64,000 nt of DNA from assembly GCF_014230355.1 (NCBI RefSeq), contig NZ_JACLAX010000008.1, forward strand, positions 107,606-171,605, given 5' to 3'. Below, piece after piece: positions 1 through 9,006 of this stretch. A program made the position numbers and the translations under genes. Origin of the DNA: Novosphingobium piscinae (GTDB lineage Bacteria > Pseudomonadota > Alphaproteobacteria > Sphingomonadales > Sphingomonadaceae). Each line of letters opens with the position of its first letter. Position 1 is the first letter of the stretch. Under the pieces are notes generated by a model that searched no databases, was not told where the DNA came from, and worked only from the letters and a program-made list of their open reading frames with translations.

Positions 1-1
1 A

Positions 2-1033
2 TTCCTCTGGCAGGAGGGCCACACCGCCCACGCCGACCGGTCAGACGCCATGGCCGAGACGCTGCGCGCGCTGGAGATGTACCGCAGCTTCTCCGAGGAT
101 GTCCTGGCCATGCCGGTGATCGCCGGCGAGAAGCCGGAGAACGAGCGGTTCCCCGGCGCTGTTGCGACCTATTCGATCGAGGCGATGATGCAGGACGGCA
201 AGGCCCTCCAGGCCGGCACCTCGCACTACCTCGGCACCGCCTTCGCCGAGGCCGCCGGGATCCGCTATCAGGACCGCGAAGGCCAGCAGACGCTGTGCCA
301 TACCACCAGCTGGGGCGTGTCCACCCGGATGATCGGCGGGGTGATCATGACCCACGGCGACGATGACGGGCTGCGAGTGCCTCCCGCGATCGCGCCGCAC
401 CAGATCGTGATCCTGCCGATGTTGCGCGAGGACGACGGCGACGCGGCCCTGCTGGCCTATTGCGAAACGCTGCGCGCCGAGCTGGCGCAGCAGAGCGCGC
501 TGGGCGAGCGGGTTCGCGTGCTGCTCGACAAGCGCCCTGGCAAGGCCACCCAGAAGCGCTGGGGCTGGGTCAAGAAGGGCGTGCCGCTGATCCTCGAGAT
601 CGGGGGCCGCGATGCTGCGGGCGAGCAGGTTTCGGCGCTGCGCCGCGACCGGCTGTGGCGAGCCGACGGCAAGGTCAACTTCGTTGGCCAGTCGCGCGGC
701 GATTTCGTGGCGGGCGCCGCCGATGCGCTTGAGGACGTGCAGCGCAGCCTGCATGCCGAGGCGACCGCCCGGCGCGATGCCCAGATCGAGCGTGGCGTGA
801 GCACTCTGGACGGGCTGGCCGACTATTTCGCCGAGGGCAACCGCTACCCCGGTTGGGTCGAGCTTGGCTGGTCGCGGCCCACCGGCGCGGCGCTGGAAGC
901 GGTCGTGGCCAAGCTCAAGGCGCTCAAGCTGACCATCCGGAACACGCCGATGGACGCGCCGGCGCCCGGCGGCACCTGCCCGTTCACCGGCGAACCGGCA
1001 GTCGAGACGATCTACGTCGCGCGGTCGTACTGA
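2..1033 (+). CDS. proS: Prolyl-tRNA synthetase, 5'-truncated by the window edge
   Basis: Charges tRNA-Pro with proline in the cytoplasm. The reading frame is open from base 2 and begins FLWQEGHTAHA, the class II motif 2 region of the archaeal/eukaryotic-like ProRS type, so the N-terminal third lies outside the window. After the catalytic core comes an anticodon-binding region (around VRVLLDKRPGKATQKRWGW) and a C-terminal domain ending in CPFTGEP and a terminal tyrosine, as ProS proteins of this type do; TGA is at 1031-1033. There is no editing insertion in the visible part. The next gene follows after 87 bases on the same strand. Family assignment is secure; the start cannot be given. Confidence 0.93.
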   Translation, partial: FLWQEGHTAHADRSDAMAETLRALEMYRSFSEDVLAMPVIAGEKPENERFPGAVATYSIEAMMQDGKALQAGTSHYLGTAFAEAAGIRYQDREGQQTLCHTTSWGVSTRMIGGVIMTHGDDDGLRVPPAIAPHQIVILPMLREDDGDAALLAYCETLRAELAQQSALGERVRVLLDKRPGKATQKRWGWVKKGVPLILEIGGRDAAGEQVSALRRDRLWRADGKVNFVGQSRGDFVAGAADALEDVQRSLHAEATARRDAQIERGVSTLDGLADYFAEGNRYPGWVELGWSRPTGAALEAVVAKLKALKLTIRNTPMDAPAPGGTCPFTGEPAVETIYVARSY

Positions 1034-1120
1034 GGCAGCCGGCGCGCGCCCGGATACCTTCTCGGGCAGGCGCGCAAGCCAGCGCTTGAAATCGCGCCGC
1101 GCCGGGCCGACAACGCAGGA

Positions 1121-2461
1121 ATGATCCTGCGCACACTTGCTCCCCTGTCGCTGCTCCTGTCCACCGCCGCCCTGGCCCAGGCTCAGCCGGGAACCGCGCC
1201 CGAAGCCGTGTCCCAGGCCCGCCTGCGGGCTGACGTCGATCGGCTGGTCGGCTTCGGCACGCGGCATACCCTGTCGAGTCAGACCGATCCCAAGCGCGGT
1301 ATCGGCGCTGCCCGCACCTGGGCCGAGGCCGAGCTGCGCAAGACCAGCAAGGCCTGCGGCAACTGCCTTGAGATCACGCTGCCCGAGAAGATGGTGTCGG
1401 GCAACCGCATCCCGACCCCGGTGCGACTGGTCAATGTCGTGGCGATCCAGCGCGGCACCGAGCGGCCGAACGAGGTCGTGATCGTCCAGGCACACATCGA
1501 TTCGCGCCGCACCAATGAAATGGACTTCACCGGCGATGCCCCCGGCGCCAACGACGACGGCTCGGGCACCGCGCTGGTGCTCGAGGCGGCGCGGATCCTG
1601 TCGCGGCAGCGCTTTCCCACCACGATCGTCTATGCCGTGCTGAGCGGGGAGGAGCAGGGACTCTACGGCGGGCGCCTGCTGGCGGAGTATGCCAAGGCCC
1701 AGGGCTGGACCGTGAAGGCTGTCCTCAACAACGACATCGTCGGCAATTCGCGCGGGTCCGACGGTTATGTCGACGATCGCCACGTGCGGGTGTTTTCCGA
1801 AGGGCCGCGCGCCGATCTCGACGAGAAGACCCGCAAGGCGCAGCGCGCCTATGGCGGCGAGAACGACAGTCCGAGCCGAAACCTGTCGCGCTACATCGCC
1901 ACGCTCGCCGGGCAGCGCAGCGATGGCTTCGCGGTGCGCCAGGTGTGGCGAGCAGACCGGGCCGGCCGGGGAGGCGACCATCTGCCGTTCGAGGAGTTCG
2001 GCTATCCGGCGATCCGCTTCAGCGTGGCGGTGGAGGACTTTCATCGCCAGCACCAGGACGTCCGGGTGGACAACGGGACACCGTACGGCGACCTGCCCGA
2101 AGCCATGGACTTTCCTTATCTCGCCCGCGTGACAGAGCTTAACATCGCCGCCCTTGCAGCCCTGGCGCGCGCGCCGATGCCGCCGGTCGCCAAGGCCGAC
2201 TTTGCGGTGAAGACCTACACCGACCTGAACTGGACCCCGGTGGCCGGAGCGGCGCGCTATGCGATCTGGCGCCGCCGCACCGATGCCGCGACCTGGCAGG
2301 GCGATCCCGTGCTGGTCGACGCCCCCGCCACGACCACCCGGTTCGAGGGCTTGCGCGGCGACGACTGGGTGTTCGGGGTCAGCGCGCGCGCCGCCGATGG
2401 CAGTGAAAGCCCGATTGCCTCGGCCCTGCCGGGCGGCCAGTTCACCCCGCTCGCCCCCTGA
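1121..2461 (+). CDS. Secreted M28-family zinc aminopeptidase-like protein
   Basis: Predicted exported metallopeptidase of 446 residues. A Sec signal peptide covers about residues 1-21 (hydrophobic LAPLSLLLSTAALAQ). The M28 zinc ligands can be read in order: AHIDSR (His), GANDDGSG (Asp), SGEEQGLYG (catalytic and ligand Glu), NNDIVG (Asp) and DHLPFEEFG (His). The last ~100 residues (from about VAKADFAVKTYTDLNW) look like a fibronectin-III-type fold, common as an accessory domain in these enzymes. Substrate is unknown; related proteins remove N-terminal amino acids from peptides in the periplasm. The ATG follows AGGA very closely, so the ribosome site is not ideal, but the signal peptide starts here. 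It stands alone between proS and rnr. Confidence 0.88.
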   Translation: MILRTLAPLSLLLSTAALAQAQPGTAPEAVSQARLRADVDRLVGFGTRHTLSSQTDPKRGIGAARTWAEAELRKTSKACGNCLEITLPEKMVSGNRIPTPVRLVNVVAIQRGTERPNEVVIVQAHIDSRRTNEMDFTGDAPGANDDGSGTALVLEAARILSRQRFPTTIVYAVLSGEEQGLYGGRLLAEYAKAQGWTVKAVLNNDIVGNSRGSDGYVDDRHVRVFSEGPRADLDEKTRKAQRAYGGENDSPSRNLSRYIATLAGQRSDGFAVRQVWRADRAGRGGDHLPFEEFGYPAIRFSVAVEDFHRQHQDVRVDNGTPYGDLPEAMDFPYLARVTELNIAALAALARAPMPPVAKADFAVKTYTDLNWTPVAGAARYAIWRRRTDAATWQGDPVLVDAPATTTRFEGLRGDDWVFGVSARAADGSESPIASALPGGQFTPLAP

Positions 2462-2537
2462 GCACGGGCATTCCCGGCATCCGCCGGGCACAGGGCGGAT
2501 TGTCTTCGCGCCACTTTGCCCCCAAGGACGGCGGAAC

Positions 2538-4817
2538 ATGGCCAAACCTCCTCTCCGCAAACCCCGGCTGCCGCAAGGTCTGCCGAGCCGGCAGCAGATC
2601 CTTGACTTCATCGCGCAGTCCGATGAACCCGCCGGCAAGCGCGAGATCGCCCGGGCCTTCGGGCTCAAGGGCAACGAGAAGATCCAACTCAAGGCGCTGC
2701 TGCGCGACATGGCCGACGAGGGCCTGATCGACGGCAACCGCACCGCCTTCCACCGCATGGGCGGGGTGCCGCGGGTTACCGTGCTGCGCGTGGTGGAGAT
2801 AGACGAGGGCGAGGCTATCGCCATCCCCGCCACCTGGCAGCCCGACGATGCCACCCCGCCACCCCGACTGCGGCTGATCGAAGGCAAGGGACGCGGGGCT
2901 GCGCGCGCACCGGCGCTTCGGCCCGGTGACCGGGTGCTGGCGCGGACTGAGGAGGCCGGCAGCGGCTGGATCGCCCATCCGATGAAGAAGCTCGCCACCG
3001 AGGACGAGCAGGTGCTCGGCGTGGTCGAGATCGACGGCGCCGGCAAGGGCTGGCTCGCCCCCGTCGACAAGCGGGTGCGCAACGCCGTGCCGATCTCCGA
3101 TCTCGGCGGCGCGGAGGCGGGCAACCTGGTGCTGGCCGAGCCGGCCGGGCGCAGCCCGCGCGCAGGGGTGAAGGTGACCGCCGTGCTGGGCGATCCGCTG
3201 GCCCCCCGGGCCTTCAGCCTGATCGCGATCCACAAGCACGGCATTCCGCACGTCTTCACGCGCGAGGTGCTTGATGAGGGCGAACGGGCCGCGCGGCTCC
3301 CGCTCAGCGAGGCCCGCCGCGAGGATCTGCGCCACCTGCCGATCGTGGCGATTGACCCCTCTGACGCGCGCGATCACGACGACGCGATCTGGGCCGAACC
3401 CGATGGGGAGGGCGGCTTCCGCGCGGTGGTGGCGATCGCCGACGTCAGCTTCTACGTACGGCCGGGCTCGGCGCTCGACCGCGAGGCACGCAAGCGCGGC
3501 AACTCGGTCTACTTCCCCGATCGGGTGGTGCCGATGCTGCCCGAGGTGCTCTCGGCCGACGTCTGCTCGCTGCGCAGCGGCGAGGACCGCGCCGCTATGG
3601 CCTGCCACCTCGCGATCGACAGCCATGGCCGGATCCGGGACTTCCGTTTCAGCCGCGCGCTGGTGCGGATCGCCGAGGTGATCGCCTACGAGGAGGCACA
3701 GGCCCGGATCGACGAGGATCGCGCCGAACCGCACCTGCAGCACCTGTGGGAGGCCTGGCGCCTGCTGAGCAAGGCCCGCGACGCGCGCGACCCGCTCGAG
3801 CTGGACCTGCCCGAACAGCGCGTGAAGCTGGACGAGCAGGGCCGGATCACCGAGATCGCGGTGCGCGAACGGCTGGATGCACACCGGGTGGTCGAAGACT
3901 TCATGATCGCTGCGAACGTGGCGGCGGCCAAGGCGCTGGAAAGCCGCACCGCCCCGGTGGTCTACCGCATCCACGAGCCGCCGAGCCGCGAGAAGCTGGT
4001 CGCGCTCAAGGACTATCTCGCCACCTTCGGACGCAAGCTGGCGCTTGGGCAGGTCATCACCCCGGGCCTGTTCAACCGCATGCTCAAGGACATTGCCGAT
4101 GACGCCGAGAAGGCGCTGGTCATGGAAGCCGTGCTGCGCAGCCAGACCCAGGCCTATTACGGCCCGCGCAATGCCGGGCACTTCGGCCTGTCACTCGGCT
4201 CATACGCCCATTTCACCTCGCCGATCCGGCGCTATTCCGACCTGCTGATCCACCGCGCACTCGTGGATGGCTTCGCGCTCGAACAGCCGGCGCCCGAGGC
4301 CCCGCTGCCGGCGCATTCCGGGCTGTCCGAACGCGATCGCAGCGATCTCACCCGGATCAGCGAGGCGATCAGCGCCGCCGAACGCCGGGCGATGATGGCC
4401 GAACGCGAGACGATTGACCGCTACGTCGCCGCCTGGCTCTCGGCCCGGGTGGGCCAGGTGTTCCGGACCCGGATTACCGGCGTGCGCAGCTTCGGGTTCT
4501 TCGCCACGATCGTGGGGCTTGGCGGTGACGGACTGGTGCCGGTCTCCACTCTGGGTGACGAGCATTTCGGCTATGACGAGAAGGCTCAGGTGCTGGAGGG
4601 CAGCCAGAGCGGGGTGCGCTATGCGGTCGGGCAACTGCTCGAGCTGAGGTTGGCCGAAGCCAACCCGCTGACCGGAGCGCTGAAGTTCGAGCTGGTCGAC
4701 GGCGGCGGCCGGATCGAACCACGCGGGCGGCCAATGGCCAGCAAGACCCGCGGCGGACACCTCGTCGGGCGGCGCGGCCGGCCGGCGAACATCCGCCATC
4801 AGGGCAAGCGGCGCTAG
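2538..4817 (+). CDS. rnr: Ribonuclease R
   Basis: 3'-to-5' exoribonuclease that degrades structured RNA. The 759-residue protein has an N-terminal winged-helix region (residues ~15-80), cold-shock-like OB domains, the RNB catalytic domain with IDPSDARDHDDAIW (the metal-binding aspartates) and HFTSPIRRYSDLLIHR, and a C-terminal S1 domain (FRTRITGVRSFGFFATI) followed by a basic tail (SKTRGGHLVGRRGR). The frame is open upstream to 2259, but the ATG at 2538 after GGACGGCGGAAC is chosen because homology begins there and the upstream part overlaps the M28 gene in another frame. The gene ends convergent to a Usp gene, 79 bases away. Confidence 0.94.
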   Translation: MAKPPLRKPRLPQGLPSRQQILDFIAQSDEPAGKREIARAFGLKGNEKIQLKALLRDMADEGLIDGNRTAFHRMGGVPRVTVLRVVEIDEGEAIAIPATWQPDDATPPPRLRLIEGKGRGAARAPALRPGDRVLARTEEAGSGWIAHPMKKLATEDEQVLGVVEIDGAGKGWLAPVDKRVRNAVPISDLGGAEAGNLVLAEPAGRSPRAGVKVTAVLGDPLAPRAFSLIAIHKHGIPHVFTREVLDEGERAARLPLSEARREDLRHLPIVAIDPSDARDHDDAIWAEPDGEGGFRAVVAIADVSFYVRPGSALDREARKRGNSVYFPDRVVPMLPEVLSADVCSLRSGEDRAAMACHLAIDSHGRIRDFRFSRALVRIAEVIAYEEAQARIDEDRAEPHLQHLWEAWRLLSKARDARDPLELDLPEQRVKLDEQGRITEIAVRERLDAHRVVEDFMIAANVAAAKALESRTAPVVYRIHEPPSREKLVALKDYLATFGRKLALGQVITPGLFNRMLKDIADDAEKALVMEAVLRSQTQAYYGPRNAGHFGLSLGSYAHFTSPIRRYSDLLIHRALVDGFALEQPAPEAPLPAHSGLSERDRSDLTRISEAISAAERRAMMAERETIDRYVAAWLSARVGQVFRTRITGVRSFGFFATIVGLGGDGLVPVSTLGDEHFGYDEKAQVLEGSQSGVRYAVGQLLELRLAEANPLTGALKFELVDGGGRIEPRGRPMASKTRGGHLVGRRGRPANIRHQGKRR

Positions 4818-4896
4818 CGGCGCTAGCCCTTGCGAAAACGCTGCACCGGCCCTGTGCCAGGGTCATTGATCCGGCGACCAACGCAGGGGGACAGTC

Positions 4897-5352
4897 TCAG
4901 CTGAGATCGTCTAGCCGGTCCTCGTCGAGCGAAGGCGGTACGATGTAGAGCGGGCAGGGCAGGGTGCCGATGCCATTCCCGGCGAACCAGGTGACCAGGG
5001 GGCCCGGCGCTCCGTCGGTGCCGGCCCCCAGCACCAGCGCCGCCACTTCGGGATGCTCCGCCAGATAGTCAGTCACGACCCGGATCGCCTCACCCCGGCG
5101 CACCGCGATCACCGGCATCCTGCCGCTTTCCGAAAAGACGTCGCCCGCCAGAGCCGTCACCAGGGTCTCGGCTCGGGCATGGGCCTCCTCGGCAATGGTC
5201 GCCTGGACGCCGCCGAAGGCTACGAACTCCTGGCGCGGGACAAGGGCCAGAAGATGCAGCGCACCACCGGTCTTGGCGGCGCGGCGCGAGGCAAAGCGCA
5301 AAGCGGCCCGAGCCTCCTCCGTTTCGTCAAGAACAACCAGATAGGTTCTCAT
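4897..5352 (-). CDS. Universal stress protein, UspA family
   Basis: Single Usp domain of 151 residues. It opens with the usual beta strand and Asp (YLVVLDETEEARAALRFA), and ends in the typical CPLYIVPP strand before a short acidic tail. The ATP-binding glycine motif is only loosely present (VLGAGTDGAPGPLVTWFAGNG), so nucleotide binding cannot be taken for granted. Proteins of this kind are cytoplasmic stress or starvation factors with no fixed reaction. It is transcribed away from pdhC; the 133-base gap between them must hold both promoters. Confidence 0.85.
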   Translation of the reverse strand: MRTYLVVLDETEEARAALRFASRRAAKTGGALHLLALVPRQEFVAFGGVQATIAEEAHARAETLVTALAGDVFSESGRMPVIAVRRGEAIRVVTDYLAEHPEVAALVLGAGTDGAPGPLVTWFAGNGIGTLPCPLYIVPPSLDEDRLDDLS

Positions 5353-5424
5353 TCGACCCTCTCAACGTATTCAAATCGCCAATTCGGTTATTTGCACGCA
5401 ATATCGCTTGCGTTCCTGCCTCAT

Positions 5425-5443
5425 CCGCTGGAACAATCAGCGG
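5425..5443. promoter_or_regulatory. Inverted repeat in the usp/pdhC divergent promoter region
   Basis: CCGCTG (5425-5430) and CAGCGG (5438-5443) are perfect inverted 6-mers separated by the AT-richer spacer GAACAAT. They lie 43 bases upstream of the pdhC start in the only intergenic space shared by usp and pdhC. This could be an operator; no regulator can be named. Confidence 0.3.
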
Positions 5444-5485
5444 TAAGCCGAGACCACTTCAGCAACCGGGAGCCAGAGCGCCGCG

Positions 5486-6802
5486 ATGCCTATCGAGATC
5501 AAGATGCCCGCCCTTTCGCCCACGATGGAGGAGGGTACGCTCGCCAAGTGGCTGGTCAAGGTCGGAGATAAGGTCGGACCCGGCGACATCCTGGCCGAGA
5601 TCGAGACCGACAAGGCCACCATGGAGTACGAGGCCGTCGACGAGGGCACGATTGCCGCCATCTCCGTCGCCGCAGGGACCGCCGGGGTCAAGGTCGGTGC
5701 CGTGATCGCCACGCTGGCCGCCGAGGGCGAGGATGCGGCGGCCCCGTCCAAGCCTGCCTCGCCCGCTCCCCAGCCCGCTGCTGCTTCGGCACCGGCCGCC
5801 GCCAAGGCCCCGGCCGCGGCTGCCGCACCCGTTGCGGCGGCGCCAGCAGCCGGCGGCAAACGCAAGGCCGCCTCGCCGCTGGCGCGCCGGCTTGCCGCCG
5901 AGAAGGGCATCGATCTGGCGGGCGTAACCGGCACCGGCCCCAACGGCCGCATCGTCCGCGCCGATGTCGACGCGGCCAAGGCAGGCTCGGCTGCAGCGCC
6001 GACGGCCGCCGCTCCGGCCAAGGCCTCGGCATCCGCGCCGGTCGCTGCGCCAGCCCCGGCTGCGGTGGCACCGGCCGCCGCTTCGACCGCCGCCCTGCTT
6101 GACGACCGCATCCCGCACAGCATCCAGAAGCTGTCGAACATGCGCAAGACCATCGCCAAGCGGCTCACCCAGTCGATGCAGCAGGCGCCGCACATCTACC
6201 TCACGGTGGACGTCCAGCTCGACAAGCTGCTGGCGCTGCGAACCGAGCTCAATGCCGCGCTTGAGAAGGACGGGGTCAAGCTCTCGGTCAACGACATGCT
6301 GATCAAGGCACTGGGCCGCGCCCTGCTGCGTGTGCCCGAATGCAACGTGACCTTCGCCGGGGACGAGATGATCCGCTACGAGCGGGCCGACATCTCGGTA
6401 GCGGTAAGCATCCCCAACGGTCTCATCACCCCGATCGTCCAGGACGCCAGCGGGCGCAGCCTCAGCTCCATCGCAACGGCGATGAAGGACCTCGGCCAGC
6501 GCGCCAAGGAAGGCAAGCTGCAGCCTGGCGAGTATCAAGGCGGCACGGCCAGCATTTCGAATATGGGCATGATGGGGATCAAGCACTTCACCGCCGTGAT
6601 CAATCCGCCCCAATCGACCATCCTGGCGGTCGGCGCGGGCGAGAAGCGGCCGTGGGTGATGGGCGATGGCTCGCTCGGCGTGGCCCAGGCCATGACGGTG
6701 ACCGGCAGTTTCGATCACCGCGCGGTCGACGGGGCCGACGGGGCGCGGCTGATGGCGGCGTTCCGCGAACTTGTGGAAGCCCCGCTGGCGCTGCTGGCCT
6801 GA
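5486..6802 (+). CDS. pdhC: Pyruvate dehydrogenase E2, dihydrolipoamide acetyltransferase
   Basis: Transfers the acetyl group from lipoate to CoA and forms the core of the pyruvate dehydrogenase complex. The 438-residue protein contains one lipoyl domain (residues 1-77, lysine in ETDKATMEY), an Ala/Pro-rich flexible linker, the peripheral subunit-binding domain ([16 protein letters not shown], then [13 protein letters not shown]), a second Ala/Pro linker, and the catalytic domain ending with [16 protein letters not shown], which carries the active-site His and Asp. E3 follows 150 bases downstream, while E1 alpha and beta lie at 40164-42607 on the other strand. The [11 protein letters not shown] motif and the neighbours support pyruvate rather than 2-oxoglutarate dehydrogenase. 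Confidence 0.95.
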   Translation: MPIEIKMPALSPTMEEGTLAKWLVKVGDKVGPGDILAEIETDKATMEYEAVDEGTIAAISVAAGTAGVKVGAVIATLAAEGEDAAAPSKPASPAPQPAAASAPAAAKAPAAAAAPVAAAPAAGGKRKAASPLARRLAAEKGIDLAGVTGTGPNGRIVRADVDAAKAGSAAAPTAAAPAKASASAPVAAPAPAAVAPAAASTAALLDDRIPHSIQKLSNMRKTIAKRLTQSMQQAPHIYLTVDVQLDKLLALRTELNAALEKDGVKLSVNDMLIKALGRALLRVPECNVTFAGDEMIRYERADISVAVSIPNGLITPIVQDASGRSLSSIATAMKDLGQRAKEGKLQPGEYQGGTASISNMGMMGIKHFTAVINPPQSTILAVGAGEKRPWVMGDGSLGVAQAMTVTGSFDHRAVDGADGARLMAAFRELVEAPLALLA

Positions 6803-6836
6803 CGCAAGTGAGGGTTGGTCGTCGCCAGCCTTCGTG

Positions 6837-6851
6837 GCACCCCGGGGGTGC
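6837..6851. repeat. GC-rich palindrome between pdhC and lpdA
   Basis: GCACCCC and GGGGTGC flank a single G. The same 150-base gap also holds GGCCG/CGGCC (6893-6905) and a GGCCGGCC run, so the transcript between E2 and E3 would be strongly folded. It may affect processing or relative expression of the two genes. There is no T-run, so it is not called as a terminator. Confidence 0.3.
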
Positions 6852-6952
6852 GGGAGCCGGGATCGCGGGCCGCTGGCCCCCAAACCGGATAAGGCCGCCG
6901 CGGCCCCTTGAGGGCCGGCCGGCGGAATTGGGATTTCAGGAGAACAGACAAA

Positions 6953-8368
6953 GTGGCTGACCAGTATGATGTGATCGTCCTCGGTTCGGGCCCCGGCGGC
7001 TATGTCGCGGCGATCCGCTGTGCCCAGCTCGGGCTCAAGACCGCCATCGTCGAGCGCGAGAGCCTCGGCGGGATCTGTCTCAACTGGGGCTGCATCCCGA
7101 CCAAGGCGCTGCTGCGCTCGGCGGAGGTGCTGCACCAGATGAAGCACGCCAAGGACTACGGCCTGGCTGCTGACAACATCACCGCCGATCTCCAGGCGAT
7201 CGTCGCGCGTTCGCGCGGGGTGGCCAAGCAGCTCAACATGGGCGTGACCGGCCTGATGAAAAAGAACAAGATCACCGTCCACATGGGGGCCGGCAAGCTG
7301 GTCGGCCCGGGCAAGCTGGAGGTGACCGGCGACAAGGGCAGCGAAACGCTCAGCGCCAAGCACATCATCATTGCCACCGGCGCCCGCGCGCGCGAGCTGC
7401 CCAAGGCCCCGTCGGATGGCAAGCGGATCTGGACCTACCGCCACGCAATGACCCCGGGCGAACTGCCCGGCAAGCTGCTGGTCATCGGCTCGGGCGCGAT
7501 CGGGATCGAGTTCGCCTCCTTCTACAACGACCTTGGCGCCGAGGTTACCGTGGTCGAGATGATGGACCGGATCGTTCCGGTGGAAGATGCCGACATCTCG
7601 GCCTTCCTCGAGAAGGCCCTGACCAAGCAGGGCATCCGCATCCTCACCCAGGCCAGCGTCGGCGACATCGCCAATGGCCCCGATGGCGTGAAGGTGGCGA
7701 TCAAGGACAAGAGCGGCGCGACAACGACCGAAACGTTCAGTCACGTCATCGTCGCGGTGGGCATCGTCCCCAACGTCGAGAACATCGGCCTGGAAGAGCT
7801 GGGGATCGAGCCCGACAAGCGCTTCCACATCAAGGTCGACGGCTATGGCCGCACCAACGTCAAGAGCATCTGGGCGATCGGCGACGTGGTCGAGGGGCCC
7901 TGGCTGGCGCACAAGGCCAGCCATGAGGGTGTCACCACCGCCGAGGCCATCGCCCAGGAGCTGGGCAACACCGAGGTCCACCCCCATCCGCTTGACCGCC
8001 GCAACATCCCCGGCTGCACCTACTGCCATCCGCAGGTCGCCAGCGTCGGCCTCACCGAAGCCAAGGCCAAGGAAGCTGGCTACGAGCTGAAGGTTGGCAA
8101 ATTCCCCTTCATCGGCAACGGCAAGGCAATCGCGCTGGGCGAGGCGGAGGGCCTGGTCAAGACCGTGTTCGACGCCAAGACCGGGGAACTGCTCGGCGCG
8201 CACATGATCGGCGCCGAGGTCACCGAGCTGATCCAGGGCTATGTCGTGGGCCGCACGCTGGAGACGACCGAGGCCGAGCTGATGCAAACCGTGTTCCCGC
8301 ACCCGACGCTTTCGGAAATGATGCACGAAAGCGTCCTGCAGGCCTACGGCCGCGCGATCCATATCTGA
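6953..8368 (+). CDS. lpdA: Dihydrolipoyl dehydrogenase (E3)
   Basis: FAD/NAD-dependent flavoenzyme that reoxidises dihydrolipoate for 2-oxoacid dehydrogenases. The 471-residue protein starts with the FAD-binding GSGPGGYVAA, then the redox-active disulfide GGICLNWGCIPTK, the NAD-binding GSGAIGIEFASFY, the second FAD motif IWAIGDVVEGPWLAHKA, and the C-terminal dimer-interface motif HPHPTLSE-type (here HPTLSEMMHE) with the catalytic His. GTG at 6953 is preferred because CAGGAGA lies just upstream and the protein then starts right before the FAD-binding strand; the frame is open 45 bases further. It follows pdhC and probably shares its transcript. Confidence 0.95.
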   Translation: MADQYDVIVLGSGPGGYVAAIRCAQLGLKTAIVERESLGGICLNWGCIPTKALLRSAEVLHQMKHAKDYGLAADNITADLQAIVARSRGVAKQLNMGVTGLMKKNKITVHMGAGKLVGPGKLEVTGDKGSETLSAKHIIIATGARARELPKAPSDGKRIWTYRHAMTPGELPGKLLVIGSGAIGIEFASFYNDLGAEVTVVEMMDRIVPVEDADISAFLEKALTKQGIRILTQASVGDIANGPDGVKVAIKDKSGATTTETFSHVIVAVGIVPNVENIGLEELGIEPDKRFHIKVDGYGRTNVKSIWAIGDVVEGPWLAHKASHEGVTTAEAIAQELGNTEVHPHPLDRRNIPGCTYCHPQVASVGLTEAKAKEAGYELKVGKFPFIGNGKAIALGEAEGLVKTVFDAKTGELLGAHMIGAEVTELIQGYVVGRTLETTEAELMQTVFPHPTLSEMMHESVLQAYGRAIHI

Positions 8369-8375
8369 CCGCTCC

Positions 8376-8419
8376 GACCCGGCCGAATGGGGCGGCAGTG
8401 CCGCTTACGCGGCCGGGTC
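8376..8419. terminator. Long stem-loop downstream of lpdA
   Basis: GACCCGGCCG (8376-8385) pairs perfectly with CGGCCGGGTC (8410-8419). The loop contains a second stem, GCGGCA/TGCCGC (8392-8397, 8399-8404). It lies 8 bases after the lpdA stop, where a transcript end is expected. It lacks a following T-run, so it may act as an RNA-stabilising end structure rather than a classical terminator. Confidence 0.5.
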
Positions 8420-8503
8420 AGTGCTGTTCCTGTTGCAAACTCGGGTTTTTGCAGCCGTTCGGCCAGCGGGCTAGCCTGTGCGGGTGAGCGGTGTGGCAAA
8501 AGA

Positions 8504-8784
8504 TCAACCCCACCGCACCCGCATCATTTCGTAGAACCGGATATCCTCCTGCAAGGTATCGCGGAGCCGGGACATGAGCTGGTGGTCCGCAACGATCTCG
8601 CCGCGCGTGACCGCGTGTCGGCCCGGCGTCCTGTTCAGATGGAGCTCGGCCGTGATGGGCTTCCCGATGATGGTCGAAAGCACCCGGGCCGTCCGCTCGC
8701 GCCGGTCGAAAAAGCCAGCATAGTCGAAGCGCCCCACGTCGTATCCACCGAAGTAGCTGTGCGACTGGCCGAAGGCTCGGATTT
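8504..8784 (-). pseudogene. Gene fragment abutting tRNA-Ser, possibly sulfotransferase C-terminus
   Basis: An open frame runs straight out of the tRNA-Ser 3' end and stops at 8504. About 90 residues are protein-like (FDYAGFFDRRERTARVL, AELHLNRTPG, EDIRFYEMMR). The layout resembles the C-terminal end of sulfotransferase-family proteins, but this is a weak resemblance judged by eye. There is no start codon with a ribosome site between the tRNA and the coding-like part, so the 5' end is missing. A remnant left after recombination at the tRNA is the likeliest reading; a chance open frame is possible. Confidence 0.35.
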
Positions 8785-8874
8785 TGGCGGACAGGGTGGG
8801 ATTCGAACCCACGGTGAGCTTGCACCCACGGCGGTTTTCAAGACCGCTGCCTTAAACCACTCGGCCACCTGTCC
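8785..8874 (-). tRNA. tRNA-Ser (anticodon UGA)
   Basis: On the minus strand the acceptor GGACAGG pairs with CCTGTCC, followed by discriminator G and an encoded CCA. The D region reads GCCGAGTGGTTTAAGGC, the anticodon loop is CTTGAAA with TGA (plus-strand TCA at 8838-8840), there is a long type II variable arm as serine tRNAs have, and the T arm contains GTTCGAATC. Length is 90 nt including CCA. Confidence 0.95.
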
Positions 8875-9006
8875 GCACGGTCAGTGGCGCTAGCGCGCAG
8901 CGGCGCGCTTGTCACCCCCGGCGCGGCGGGGACAACGCGATCATTGCGGCCGAATTTGCGCCGGCGCGCATTTGCAAGGCTGGCGGGCTGTGCAAAGACT
9001 GGCGCG

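Noticed and set aside
41..3259. A 1072-codon open frame on the minus strand
   Set aside because: It lies antisense to proS, the M28 gene and rnr, is Arg/Gly/Ala/His-rich without any domain, and is a usual product of high GC content.
4806..4828. GCGGCGCTAG repeated in tandem at the rnr end
   Set aside because: Only two copies, one of them part of the rnr stop; no known element or structure.
5721..6110. Ala/Pro repeats in pdhC as a possible tandem-repeat element
   Set aside because: They are the flexible linkers between lipoyl, binding and catalytic domains of E2.
5459..8362. A 967-codon minus-strand open frame opposite pdhC and lpdA
   Set aside because: The plus strand encodes E2 and E3 with all motifs; the antisense frame has no recognisable domain and biased composition.
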